Below, in pieces: positions 55,601 to 64,000 of a stretch of DNA of 64,000 bases (position 1 is the first letter of the stretch; each line of letters starts with the position of its first letter). Source of the stretch: Amphibalanus amphitrite (taxonomy: Eukaryota; Arthropoda; Thecostraca; Balanomorpha; Balanidae); contig NW_024882021.1 in assembly GCF_019059575.1 (NCBI RefSeq), positions 124,001 through 188,000 on the forward strand. The letters run 5' to 3'. Position numbers and translations under genes: made by a program. The notes under the pieces are model-generated. The model had not been told where the DNA came from, did not search any database, and was given only the letters and a program-made list of their open reading frames with translations.

Positions 55601-58600
55601 CCCTGCCCCGTCCACCCTTATCCTTTCGTATGGTCTGCTCCATACAACGGTTCGGAGCTATGGGAGCGGGACGCCTTTTTCCGACACGGCTCATGGTGAC
55701 GCTGTCGTGTTCGTGGTGGGCCTCAGGACATTTTCTACTCGCGGAAGAATTTCCGCCAGCCGAGTCTGCAGGACGAGACGCACCGCAGCTTCACGGCCGA
55801 GGTGGAGGCTCTGGAGAACATGTTCCCCAGTGAGTAGCGCGCGGCCGCTTCGCGCCGCGGGCGGACTCGGGCCAGCTGGTGTAATTAAGGATCTACATAC
55901 TTTATTTACACTTGATAATGCTGTATTCATTTTTGTGACTTGCGTGGGTGATGAAGGCGGAAATTTCCTATGGGCAAGATTGAGGTATCGTCAGGGGCCC
56001 ACAATATTGTACTGCGTCTGGCCAGCCAGTTTCAGTTGTACCAGCCCATATTCCGCCCAGCCCGTTGTTGATGGCCGCCCGCGGCGGGCTGTCGCCGCCG
56101 GCCGCGTGCCGTGTGCGCGGCGCTGACTGACCGCTGCCCGCGGCGGGCTGTCGCCGCCGACCGCGTGCCGTGTGTGCGGCGCTGACTGACGGCTGCCCGC
56201 GGTACGCCGCTCAGCCGGCCGCGTGCCGTGTGCGCGGCGCTGACTGACGGCTGCCCGCGGTACGCCGCTCAGCCGGCCGCGTGCCGTGTGCGCGGCGCTG
56301 ACTGACCGCCCCCGCGGCGCGCCGCTCAGCCGGGCAGGCCTACTGCCTGGGCCGCCTGAACGGCGACTGCTGGTACCTGTTCGCGCTGGACCGTCCGTAC
56401 GCGCTGCTGGGTGGCGGCCGGGTGGGCCCGCTGGCCACCCCGGCGCTGGCCGCGCCGCACCGCCACCAGCCGGACCAGACGCTGGAGGTGGTGATGACCG
56501 ACCTGGAGCCAGAGGTGATGGCGCTCTTCCACCAGAGCCAGTGCGCCACCGCAGCTGAGGCCACCAAGGTACGAACTACACGGACACTGGCATCGACACC
56601 CTGACACTGACACACTGACATTGACACTGACACTAACGTTGGTATGCCTACATTAGCACAACTTCACTGACATTATTACGCAGACATTGTCACACGCTAG
56701 CCAATATTGCTATGTGTGTAGATGCGCATCTATGTTGTGTTAATGGAATGCGTGTTCATTATTGTTTAATGGCAAAATTTTTAGATTTACCGCCGTAGGC
56801 GTTCAAAGTTATCTTAAGGTGTATGTGTGTGTGTGTCATGTCGTTGGTTTCGCTCTGGCATCTGGTGGCGGTGGCCGCCGTGGTCTGGGTGTCCTCAACA
56901 CCCAGACAGCGCCGCCACCCCGCTCCGTGTCGTTAGTTTCGCTCTGGCATCTGGCGGCGGTTGCCGCCGTGGTCTGGGTGTCCTCAACACGCAGACAGCG
57001 CCGCCACCAGTGTGTGCTCTGCCCCGCTCTGTTACATAAGGCGCTGATGTAACGCGCTCATATTCTGCCGCGTGCTCGGTTTGTGAGTCACGGGTGTGTG
57101 CGTCCTGTCCGGCTGACGCAGCTGTGAACCCTGGCCACTTACCGCTTGTCAGTTCCGGCCTTCTTCCGAAAAAAAACTGTGACTCTGCCACTTTCCAGCT
57201 GTGCGGTATATCCCGCCGTTTAAGACTTATGTATGTATTTAGGTGCTTCCACATGGTGGGTTTTCGAGCATTCACGTCAGTTAACATAAATACAGGTTTA
57301 AAATGCGTATGACAAGAGCAGGGCAAGATTTAAAACGCACATAAAAGACACGGCACATAAACGACAGGTACTACTTCGGTGGGCCTCATCTAGCCAACAG
57401 GTATGACCTCAAAGCGGCTTTGAAAGCGCCGCTGCTACCTGCGGCCGACGCTCGTAAGTCCGTGGGCAAATCGTTCCAGGCTCTACACGCACGAGGCCAG
57501 AAACAGCGGCGGCCAAACTCAGTGCGGACACGCGGCAGTTCCAGCAGTGTTTCCATGCTCGAGCGGGTGATGCGACAGGATACGTCAGAGCGACGAACAA
57601 CTCGCTCACGCAGAGGCTCCGGTGCTCGATCGTCCATGAGGAGTGCTCGTACTAACAAGACATCATGTTCATAGATGGTCGTCAACTTTCAGCCATTTAA
57701 GCTCGTGTAACACCGGTGACACTCGCTCGCGGTAGCCAACGTTACTGACAATGCGCGCGGCAAAATTCAAAGCCTTCTGCACACGACGCCTCTGGGTAGC
57801 AGTGCAGCTTCCCCACACAGACAGACAGTACCGCACATGAGGGAATACAAAGGCTTCGATCAGCAGTCGCTTGGTTTCAGCGGGGAGACGGTACCTCATT
57901 CTGACGAATCCGATCAAAAAGCTGTAGCAGCGGCGCACAATGGCTGAAATGTGTGGCTCCCACGACAGACATGAGTCCACCGCGACACCCAGGATCTTGG
58001 CGCTGTGTGACGGTCTTATAAAGCTGCCATCGAAGTTGACCGAGAACTGCGCGTTGGTGGCGAGCCGCCGCGACTTAATGAGAACTAGCTCTGTTTTAAT
58101 GGGGTTGATTTTGAGGCTGTTTTGAGAAAACCAATCTACAGCAATGGCCAAGTTTTGTTCAATGCGAGTCTGAAGATCTGAAGTGTTTTGAGGCAGGTCA
58201 GCGTCAAGAAACTGGGCATCGTCAGCGTATGTACATTATCAGTTTCCCGTGAGGAATACTTTGAGCCAAGTCGTTGGTAAACACCAAAAAAAGTACAGGG
58301 CCCAGAATTGAACCCTGGACCACGCCGTGCGTCACATTCAGAGTACTAGTCCCGCCACGCAGCGACTGTGTGCGACCCCGCAACCATGCGCCAAACCACT
58401 TATCGTCTATGCCATACCACCCTAGTTTATCTAACAGTCGGTCGTGCTCAACACTATCGAATGCCTTCGATGTGTCAGCGGTGACAAGCGACGTAACCAA
58501 GCCACGATCCATGTTATCAGACACGTACATGACGGCATCTAGCATAGCCGACTCAGTGCATTGGCCGGGACGGAAACCGAACTGCTGAGGACACAAGATA

Positions 58601-59819
58601 TTGTGTGATAACAAATAGTCCATCAGCTGGTCACACACCACACGTTCGCATAGCTTGGTTACAGTAGGGAGAATAGATATTGGTCTGTAATTACATGGAT
58701 CACTGGGGTCACCCTTCTTCAACAAAGGGATCACTGTTGCCGACTTCCATTGGGGCGGCACTTCACACGTTACGATGGAACTGTTTATAACGCGGAGTAA
58801 GTGGGGACCAACAACGGGAAACGTAGCTCTGAGGAGGCTAACCGTGATCCCATCTGCTCCACTAGCGCCCGAAGAGCTCATCCGCTGCAGCGCGGCCGAC
58901 AGCTCTGGCAGCGTGGCCGGGCGCAGTGACAGCGCGCCGCTGCACACGCGCGGCGGCCGCGGCGGCAGGATCTCATTCTCACCGACGTATGACGCTGCCA
59001 GGGCCTGCGCCACGTCGGGGCCCACCGAGGCGAAGTGGTAGTTCAGCCTGTCCGCCCATTGGGGCTCTTGATCAGTCACGTTGTTGGTCCTTGGAGCAGG
59101 CTTCTTGGAGGCGATAAGGAACCTCTGAATATCCTTCCACGTTGTCGATCGCTGGTTTTTGAAAGAAGTCAAGAAGTAGGCAGAACAGGCACGGTTTAGC
59201 GCATTTTTGACTGCGTTCCGGCAGCGCCGATACTCCCGTTCTGTAGCTTCACAGGGAGTCCGGTCCTTATCAACACGTGCCTGGTCGCGCGCATCCATGG
59301 CATCTATGACGTCATCATCCTGTAGCCAGGGGTAGGAAGGATGCTTCATCTTGACTCTGTGAAGCGGCATGTGACGGTCGATGATGGGGCTCCAGATCGA
59401 CAGCCAGGCGTCCCATTTATCTGTTGTTGACTCGGCCGCACTGACGTCCGCCCAGTCGGCCTGCAGCAGGTCCAGGCACAGAGCGTCACGGTTCAGGCGT
59501 CGAGTGGACCTGATGGTCACCTCCGCCGGCCGTGGTCGGAGTCCGGCGGCCGTCACGGTCATCTGAAGACATAAGATATCATATAACTGTACCAATAGGC
59601 AATATGTATGAAGCTACCGGTATTGGATCTCGGTGATGCTCGTTCACAGTGTCCGCCTATGTTGTGTGGTCCGGGGACATGTGTTCGTGCGGCGCTGGTG
59701 AGCTAATGTTTGTGTTTGTGCTGCAGCGCTCCGGCATCGACCAACTGCTGCCCGGAGTGCGGATCGATGACGTGCTGTTCGACCCGTGCGGGTACTCCAT
59801 GAACGGCCTCCTGGACAAC
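46522..59819 (+). CDS. AMD1: S-adenosylmethionine decarboxylase, exons 1-6 (3' end outside window)
   Basis: AMD1 is the cytosolic pyruvoyl enzyme that makes decarboxylated AdoMet for spermidine and spermine synthesis. Coding exons: 46,522-46,631; 50,031-50,117; 55,255-55,381; 55,727-55,829; 56,330-56,568; 59,727-59,819. All joints are GT/AG and in phase, totalling 253 codons. Seen: HFFEGVEKLLEVW with the two active-site Glu; LSESSMF, the self-cleavage site whose Ser becomes the pyruvoyl group; KTCGTT with the catalytic Cys; YCLGRLNGDCWY; DPCGYSMNG with the catalytic Ser. The final His-bearing block (YWTIH.TPE) was not found up to 64,000, so the last exons lie beyond. An acceptor at 46,495 implies an intron in the 5' leader. 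No fault is seen in the exons. Confidence 0.94.
46672..46972. mobile_element. hAT-type MITE made of GGAGTC minisatellite, copy 3, in AMD1 intron 1
   Basis: Starts CAGGGCTGCGGAGTCGGAG and ends CGACTCCGCAGCCCTG. The 8-bp duplication CCTCCTAG is perfect (46,664-46,671 and 46,973-46,980). It is 301 bp, the same length as copy 1, and begins only 40 bp after the exon 1 donor. Confidence 0.88.
46981..47531. other. AMD1 intron 1, no feature
   Basis: Diverged repeats of a phrase like GAGGCACTGAAACAGTCAGT near 47,325-47,435 are visible; otherwise nothing is recognised. Confidence 0.35.
47536..48694 (-). mobile_element. TTAA-family element (subfamily B) in AMD1 intron 1
   Basis: Left end CCCGCGCCCCGCTGG after TTAA (47,532-47,535). 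Right end CCAGCGGGGCGAGGG before TTGA (48,695-48,698, decayed). It is the reverse-orientation relative of 14,248-15,420 and shares long blocks (CATTGACCTAGGTCAAACCG, ATGACGTCACAGGT). Hairpins lie at both ends: G-run CAA TT TG C-run at 47,573-47,602, and G-run CAAATTGG C-run at 48,656-48,681. Confidence 0.8.
48858..48913. repeat. 16-bp inverted repeat
   Basis: GTGCAAACTGGTGTAA and TTACACCAGTTTGCAT flank a 24-nt spacer that itself has GACC/GGTC words. Possibly a small foldback; no other copies noticed. Confidence 0.6.
49160..49845 (+). repeat. GC-rich minisatellite before AMD1 exon 2
   Basis: About thirty units built from GCTGGTAACGGGGCCGGCCG and the shorter GCTGGTAACGGGGG. Stop-free frames of up to 289 codons on both strands (PLPAPPLPARPA and LVTGPAALVTG repeats) come from the repeat and are not genes. 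Every unit contains GGTAAC, which is donor-like. Confidence 0.9.
50031..50117 (+). CDS. AMD1: AMD1 exon 2
   Basis: Acceptor GCCGCTGCAG, then EALDELMEDAKCEIISTRSS, SLVDAYVL and the first two bases of the Ser codon; donor CTCAG then GTGGGT. Confidence 0.93.
50443..51158 (+). pseudogene. ORF1 (gag-like) fragment of the non-LTR element
   Basis: Enters open from the truncation point: PPAPRAPPSDTEQAAQES, then SGDEWTVVQRRQGGRRPP and a basic EEERRAREARRARLVQ stretch. A frameshift near 50,730 moves to the frame with EASSADSASGSANAAAAADT, a poly-Pro PPPPPPPPQRRPPPPLPETP and a Ser-rich end that stops at 51,156. A low-complexity nucleic-acid-binding protein is likely; no zinc knuckle remains. An ATG at 50,292 in frame with the second half lies outside the element and is coincidental. 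Confidence 0.65.
51240..54998 (+). pseudogene. ORF2: endonuclease, reverse transcriptase, RNase H; two frame breaks
   Basis: Three frames. 51,240-51,881: AP-like endonuclease (QWNYRGLRAN, LGLQETKLAP, VVGDFNAHSLAWG). 51,812-53,032: endonuclease end (DLSLVSPRL, GSDHFPVWL), then the start of RT (PILKAGKSGHDPLHYRPISL, NAQCGFRKHRS). 52,977-54,998: rest of RT (ENGVPQGGVLS, FVDDF), RNase H (VYTDGSK, SSELVAIEEAL, SDSLSSL, WIPSHVGIEGNELAD) and a zinc motif (QPLCNRC ... VAHVLLSCP). The second break removes the FFD part of RT motif A just before EAAYDTV, so a catalytic Asp is missing. Clearly dead, though otherwise little decayed. Confidence 0.9.
55255..55381 (+). CDS. AMD1: AMD1 exon 3 (self-cleavage Ser)
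   Basis: Acceptor CATCTTCCGCAG; completes LSE and continues SSMFISRCRFILKTCGTT, TPLKCIPRLLGL, GFTQVE; donor GAG then GTAAGT. The Glu-Ser bond here is cut to form the two subunits. A CTAAT branch-point-like word lies at 55,229-55,234, just inside the duplicated target of the retrotransposon. Confidence 0.94.
55382..55726 (+). other. AMD1 intron 3
   Basis: GC-richer intron without recognisable elements; ends GTGGGCCTCAG. Confidence 0.5.
55727..55829 (+). CDS. AMD1: AMD1 exon 4
   Basis: DIFYSRKNFRQPSLQDETHR and SFTAEVEALENMFP; matches the human FFYSRKNF ... FLNAIFP segment. Donor CCCA then GTGAGT. Confidence 0.93.
56066..56329 (+). repeat. 59-bp tandem repeat carrying copies of the exon 5 acceptor
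   Basis: Four to five units of GCGCTGACTGACGGCTGCCC, GCGGTACGCCGCTCAGCCGG, CCGCGTGCCGTGTGCGC. The true acceptor is CGCCGCTCAG at 56,329. Copies of CGCCGCTCAG before CC also end at about 56,216 and 56,275. Confidence 0.88.
56330..56568 (+). CDS. AMD1: AMD1 exon 5
   Basis: Start chosen by phase: joined to exon 4 it reads FPTGQAYCLGRLNGDCWY, matching the family, whereas the GGGCAG six bases later would break the frame. It continues through LFALDRPYALLGGG, a GC-rich insert, DQTLEVVMTDLEPEVMALF and ATAAEATK. Donor AAG then GTACGA. Confidence 0.93.
56845..57020 (+). repeat. about 93-bp tandem duplication in AMD1 intron 5
   Basis: Two units share TTTCGCTCTGGCATCTGG, GCCGCCGTGGTCTGGGTGTC and CTCAACAC.CAGACAGCGCC. 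Confidence 0.85.
57386..59595 (-). mobile_element. CR1-like non-LTR retrotransposon fragment, antisense in AMD1 intron 5
   Basis: ORF2 remains in three frames on the minus strand. 59,595-58,222: end of the endonuclease region, then RT (VIPLLKKGDPSDPCNYRPIS, PQQFGFRPGQCTE, TSKAFDSVEHDRLL, GVVQGSILGPVLF). Frameshift at about 58,230. Intact YADD at 58,229-58,218, then RT thumb (WFSQNSLKINP.KTELVL, PHVRYCLSVWG). Frameshift at about 57,680. C-terminus WPRACRAWNDLPTDLR ... FKAALRSYLL, typical of CR1/Rex/L2-like elements. The endonuclease and 5' part are lost. No flanking duplication was identified. Confidence 0.85.
59727..59819 (+). CDS. AMD1: AMD1 exon 6
   Basis: Acceptor GTGCTGCAG, then RSGIDQLLPGVRIDDVLF and DPCGYSMNGLLDN; donor AAC then GTGAGT. 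The Ser in CGYSMNG is the catalytic residue that assists processing. Following exons lie outside the window. Confidence 0.94.
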
Positions 59820-59926
59820 GTGAGTACCGAGTGCGCGCGCGCCGGGAGTGGTCGGTCGCCCACCGCCGGGCCGCCGCTCTCACAACTGCCCGGGGTCCGT
59901 AGCCAAAGGTGAACTCGTTGATATAC

Positions 59927-59953
59927 ATCGCTTCTCGGCCTTTTGGCCGATAT
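59927..59953 (+). pseudogene. U2 snRNA 5'-end fragment
   Basis: ATCGCTTCTCGGCCTTTTGG matches the first 20 nt of U2 snRNA exactly; the match then fades (CCGATAT instead of CTAAGAT). The fragment is flanked by near-identical 19-20-bp repeats: CAAAGGTGAACTCGTTGATA (59,904-59,923) and CAAAGTGAACTCGATGATA (59,954-59,972). It looks like a short retrotransposed U2 piece with target duplication, not a gene. Confidence 0.65.
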
Positions 59954-59972
59954 CAAAGTGAACTCGATGATA

Positions 59973-60863
59973 CTGGTCACTAAGGCAGGCATAGATGAGT
60001 GTTTACGGTGTATGTTGATGTTTCTGTTCATGTTTGAAAGTACCGGGTACCCCCTTCCCCCCCAAAAAAAAAACGTTCCGAGCTATGAAGCTCCAATGAC
60101 AGTGTTACTTATGCCGTAGAAACTTGAGATTTTCGCGAGCAGCATGTAGTATTTCTGACATTGGTCGTACCAATTTTCAAACTTTTGGCTGTTCGTTCTT
60201 CTTTTATTGCACCTGAAGAAAACAAGTGATCAAATCGTGAATTCACAACATGTCACCAATCCATTTTTCCTCGATCAATTTTTCCTTGTTCGTAAACTAA
60301 TGCGCATGGGATGGGATTGCTCCTCCTGTAACGGCGCTGGCCAGAGTTTGGTCAGCGCTTCCAGTACGGGATGCTTAGCATGATGCTGGCCGTAACCGAC
60401 TTCCTTTACGGAGTTTCTATGATGGCCCTCAGAGTGTTAGCTTGCGTGCTGGTCAGTGCTCCCGCGAACAGCCAGGTTTTTCTGCTGCTGTTCCTGGGAT
60501 ATCCCATCCCTATCCCTATCCATCCCATCCCTATCCCTATCCCAGCTGTTCGCCTGGGATAGGAACCACTGGCTGCTGTAGTCTCTTCACTTCAATTGTT
60601 GAAGCGTGGACACCCTATACGTACTGTCCAGTTTAATCGAGACCACCTGTTGTAATTTTTAAATAAATGATAAATGCTCATTGATTGTTGGTTCGGTTTT
60701 AGTGCTGAAACTCCTATGCCAAACAAGCACTGCGCCAGGCTCTTTGTTACAATGGCATTCTCATGGTGCCTTTCATAAAGGTGCTGTATGAACGCTCCAG
60801 CTCTGAAGCGGCTAGTGCAAAAATTAAGATATCTATTTTGTTTGTGATAACTATGTAGATTAA
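59973..60863. other. AMD1 intron 6, mostly unremarkable
   Basis: Contains a (CCCATCCCTAT)n-type tract at about 60,496-60,543. The last conserved AMD1 block was sought here and not found. Confidence 0.5.
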
Positions 60864-61320
60864 CCCGCGCCCTGCTGGGGGGGGGGGGGGTGTTTGAACA
60901 CCCTTGTGGTTTTTCGCGAATATCTCAAAAACGGCGGCGCTCCCGCCGCCGTTTTTGGTACATCTTATCATACATCAATTCTACAAATGTTGTGAAAATT
61001 TCAGACCAAGGTCATTCAAGGTCAGGTCACCAGGTCACTTGAAGTGACCTCACCTCATAAAAAGTTTCAATGTCTGTCATAGCTACACCGAGTGACCGAT
61101 CGCTTTGAAACTTTCAGCGATTGCTAAGAGCAATAGCATGTACAAAATGTATATCTCAGAATTTTGATATCGATGACCTAAGGTCAGGTCAATTTTGCGA
61201 CCTCCCCATTATAAGTCAATGGGAGAAAATTGAAATGCGCCTCTTTTAGAAGAAAGACATTATGATTATAAACACTCCCAAACACCGAATTACAAGTGGT
61301 TTAGACACACTGAACATGAA
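60864..61320 (+). mobile_element. TTAA-family element, left end only
   Basis: TTAA (60,860-60,863), then CCCGCGCCCTGCTGGGG and a hairpin G-run TGTT TG AACA C-run (60,876-60,903). A second hairpin AAAAACGGCGG / CCGCCGTTTTT lies at 60,930-60,960. AGGTCA arrays follow. No right end found, so it is truncated or merges into the next repeat. Confidence 0.6.
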
Positions 61321-61324
61321 AATG

Positions 61325-61525
61325 GTGTCCGTGACCCTTGTTTGTGCCCTGAGGTCATCTTAGGTCACGAATGGTATCTAACAGTTTGTCGCAAATAACT
61401 TTTGATAGAGGCACGCTAGAGCGATGAAAACGCCTTATATGTGTTCAGCTCGACGATACGGATCGACTGATATGCAACATGACCCTTTCCGGTTAGGTCA
61501 TGACCTTGACCTGAGGGGGCGTTCC
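61325..61525. repeat. dispersed AGGTCA-rich repeat, copy of 1-250
   Basis: Shares GTCACGAATGGTATCT and AACTTTTGATAGAGGCA with the left window edge. Confidence 0.6.
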
Positions 61526-61760
61526 ACGACAAATCGACAAATAAAAAATTAAATTTGCACCCTCATATTTTATTCTTCGTTGAAAACTGGTGTAAGGGGT
61601 TGTGATGGGCGGGGAAGCCAGCTGTGGCAAGGATTTTTTTCTTCGAACAACGGTTTCCGAGATTAGCCTCGGGCAATACCTGGAGTTCGCGCTGCAGCCC
61701 TATGTTTGGCGGCCTATAACTCAGAAACTATTGGTTTTTTACGATAAAAACTTTATATGG

Positions 61761-62898
61761 TTCAACTCACAATCAACCAAAAAACATTTTGGCTATCTCG
61801 GATTTTCAATTTTTGAAAATTTTGATCACGTGACCTTTTGTCCTATTTTTCGAAGAGTGACCTTGGTATTTTCCCCACTGAAAGTTGCAATTTTGTCTGA
61901 TGGCGATTAAAGCCTTATCGATTGTCATTCATATGCGATAATAAAAAAGTGGTTATCGCCCTGCGTTGACCTCAGGTCAGGTCATTTTTATGACCTGTCC
62001 AGTGTCCATTATTATGAGCGGGACCGACAGCGAGATCTCGAGAATAAAGCAAGATAGCGACAAGCGGTAAACGGTTAAGGGTACACACGGATAAGGTCTA
62101 TAACATTTACTAAGGTCATTTTCAGGTCAGGTCAAAGCTGACGTCACAGGAGCTAAAAGGAAGTCAAAATAGCGGCACTATACATATGTATGAAGTTTTT
62201 CTCGAATAACTTTCAAGGTATCCCAGCTAGGAACAAACTAATAGCACCATCGTGATCCTCTCGTCGATCCGCATCGAAACATATGTATGTTGACCTCGAA
62301 AGGTCGAAAGGTCAAAAGTTGACCTTAGATCACGTGACCTAAGGTCAACTTTTGACCTTTCGACCTTTCGAGGTCAACATACATATGTTTCGATGCGGAT
62401 CGACGAGAGGATCACGATGGTGCTATTAGTTTGGTCCTAGCTGGGATACCTTGAAAGTTATTTAAAAAAAACTTCATATATATGTATAGTGCCGCTATGT
62501 TGACTTCCTTTTAGCTCCTGTGACGTCATCTTTGACCTGACCTGAAAATGACCTTAATAAAAGTTATAGACCTTATCCGTGTATACCCTTTACCGTCTAC
62601 CGCTTGTCGCTATCTTGCTTTATTCTCGAGATCTCGCTGTCGCTCCCGCTCGTAATAGTGGACAGGTCATAAAAATGACCTGACCTGAGGTCAACGCAGG
62701 GCGATAACCACTTATTTTATTATCGCATATGAATGACAATTGATAAGGCTTTAATCGTCATCAGACAAAATTGCAACTTTCAGTGGGGAAAATATCAAGG
62801 TCACTCTTCGAAAAATAGGACAAAAGGTCACGTGATCAAAATTTTCAAAAATTGAAAATCCGAGATAGCCAAAATGTTTGTTGGTTGATTGTGAGTTG
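61761..62898. repeat. 1.1-kb palindrome (two arms of about 565 bp)
   Basis: The right arm 62,339-62,898 is the reverse complement of 61,761-62,328 with few mismatches and short indels. The centre is 62,322-62,345: ACCTTAG, a 10-nt spacer ATCACGTGAC, CTAAGGT. The arms contain AGGTCA arrays and a TGACGTCA. The left flank continues a dispersed repeat that has no counterpart on the right, so the right arm looks like a truncated inverted copy. Confidence 0.85.
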
Positions 62899-64000
62899 AA
62901 ACTGTAGCAAGGGATTTAGAAGAAAGAATGAAGAAGGAATAAAAAAGCTGCATCTTCTTTGCGGTTCATCAAATACTGCGGTCCAATGTCGTTCGGCTGG
63001 TTGTAGCAGAAGAGAGAGGGAGCAAATTGCTGCTGGGAGATCCTGAGATAGCTATAGAGAGGGATCTTGATACAGATAGAGATCTTGAGATAGATGTCCC
63101 TTCTGGGAGAGATGACGTCCACCTGAGGGAGATGTAGATATAGATCCACCTTGCGTACAAATACATCTGATGGAAGATGCTTTTTAATTTAGAGGCTTGA
63201 TGATTCTGTTCATTGTATAGACCATGATGCACGAGATGCTTCTTCACTGCTCGGATTAGGGATAGAGGGATCCGATCAGCTGGGTTTGTGTAGCACGCTA
63301 CATCTTGAACATTTAACGTAGTATCTTTTCGGCACGGCTCGGTCCGGCAGTCCCTCTCCCTCGCAGTCCGGCCACACGCCTAGCTCGCTTTCCCACACCC
63401 AATTCCCCCCCCCCCCCAGTTCCCCTAATCTATCACTGTCCGCACAGAATGGGCAGCCGTTAAACTCCCATTAAGACGCGCGCTTTTGGAGACAGCTACC
63501 GCAGGATGAACGATTCGAACCCCAACAAGTAACAGCTGGATCAGTAACATTGTCAACAGCTCATGGACCCACGCCGAGGACAGATAACGGCTGGGAGCGC
63601 TGGATCAGTAAGATATGTCAACAGATCATGGAGCAGTGTCAAGGATGGATGCCGGCTGGAGCACACAGCCTCCTTTGTCGGGTACATCAGCCCAGGGTGA
63701 GTGACCCTGGCAAAACAACCGGGTGACCGACCTCACAATGGCCTCATGAGGTAGTTCCAGAGATCTCCGCAGAGGAAGAAGGCGCTGACTTACGGCCACA
63801 CCCGGGCCAGTGGGCGGAGCAAGAGTGACGTCACAAGGGACGTTGCCGGCAGACGAAACGGAAGGAAACAAAAGTTTGAATAAAATGAAATTGAAGAATC
63901 AAAATTAAAACTCGAAAATCACAAACCTTTCGGGGATTGTTTTATGCCAGCGATTACTAAAATGATAAAGCACTCAACACGAAGACGATTCGACGGCCAA
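62899..64000. other. no gene recognised; purine-rich tract
   Basis: GAGATA/GATCTTGAGATAG-type repeats lie at 63,040-63,130 and a poly-C run near 63,405-63,418. Presumably AMD1 intron. No exon found. Confidence 0.4.

Noticed and set aside
56331-56336. GGGCAG as the AMD1 exon 5 acceptor
   Set aside because: Using it leaves exon 4 and exon 5 out of phase, whereas the CGCCGCTCAG at 56,329 gives the conserved FP.G.AYCLGR reading.
59820-64000. Remaining AMD1 exons (YWTIH block)
   Set aside because: I searched all frames by eye for the conserved block and found nothing; the gene must continue beyond the window.

Overview
The window is animal nuclear DNA: spliced genes with short GC-rich exons and GT/AG introns, set in a sea of transposable elements and satellites. 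Three conserved metazoan genes are recognisable: homogentisate 1,2-dioxygenase (one 5' exon, minus strand, about 8 kb), a complete seven-exon protein O-fucosyltransferase 1 (minus strand, 41.6 to 35.6 kb), and the first six coding exons of S-adenosylmethionine decarboxylase (plus strand, 46.5 to 59.8 kb, running off the right edge). A CsRn1/Kabuki-type Ty3 element and I-group and CR1-like non-LTR elements, together with the gene sequences, suggest an arthropod, perhaps a crustacean. That identification is an inference; nothing here names the species.

Layout. 1-7.8 kb: dispersed repeats, short tandem arrays and a hAT-type miniature element; no gene. 7.8-8.7 kb: HGD exon plus one doubtful exon. 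9.0-15.9 kb: miniature elements with clear target-site duplications (8-bp hAT type, TA type) and a large TTAA/TTAT-flanked family whose bodies carry arrays of AGGTCA (TGACCT) and whose ends carry G-run/C-run hairpins. 15.85-33.96 kb: four transposons nested in one another. A TTAA-type element holds a terminal-inverted-repeat element; that holds a 7-kb non-coding LTR element with an exact tRNA-Pro primer site; and that holds a 5.8-kb Ty3 element with matching 571-bp LTRs. 35.1-41.6 kb: POFUT1. 41.6-46.5 kb: the intergenic region between the divergent genes POFUT1 and AMD1, containing a foldback element made of an inverted minisatellite. 46.5-64 kb: AMD1, whose introns hold a hAT MITE, a TTAA element, a GC-rich minisatellite, a 4.8-kb I-group retrotransposon inserted 36 nt before a splice acceptor, an antisense CR1-like fragment, a U2 snRNA-derived fragment and, beyond exon 6, a 1.1-kb palindrome.

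How the genes work. HGD opens homogentisate in tyrosine breakdown, POFUT1 fucosylates EGF repeats (Notch) in the ER lumen, and AMD1 makes decarboxylated AdoMet for polyamine synthesis. They are not a functional cluster. The most unusual material is non-genic: a covarying hairpin array behind the primer site of the non-coding LTR element, a minisatellite that behaves as a hAT MITE, G/C-clamped hairpins with changing palindromic cores, and exons of POFUT1 and AMD1 whose own splice sites have been tandemly amplified.
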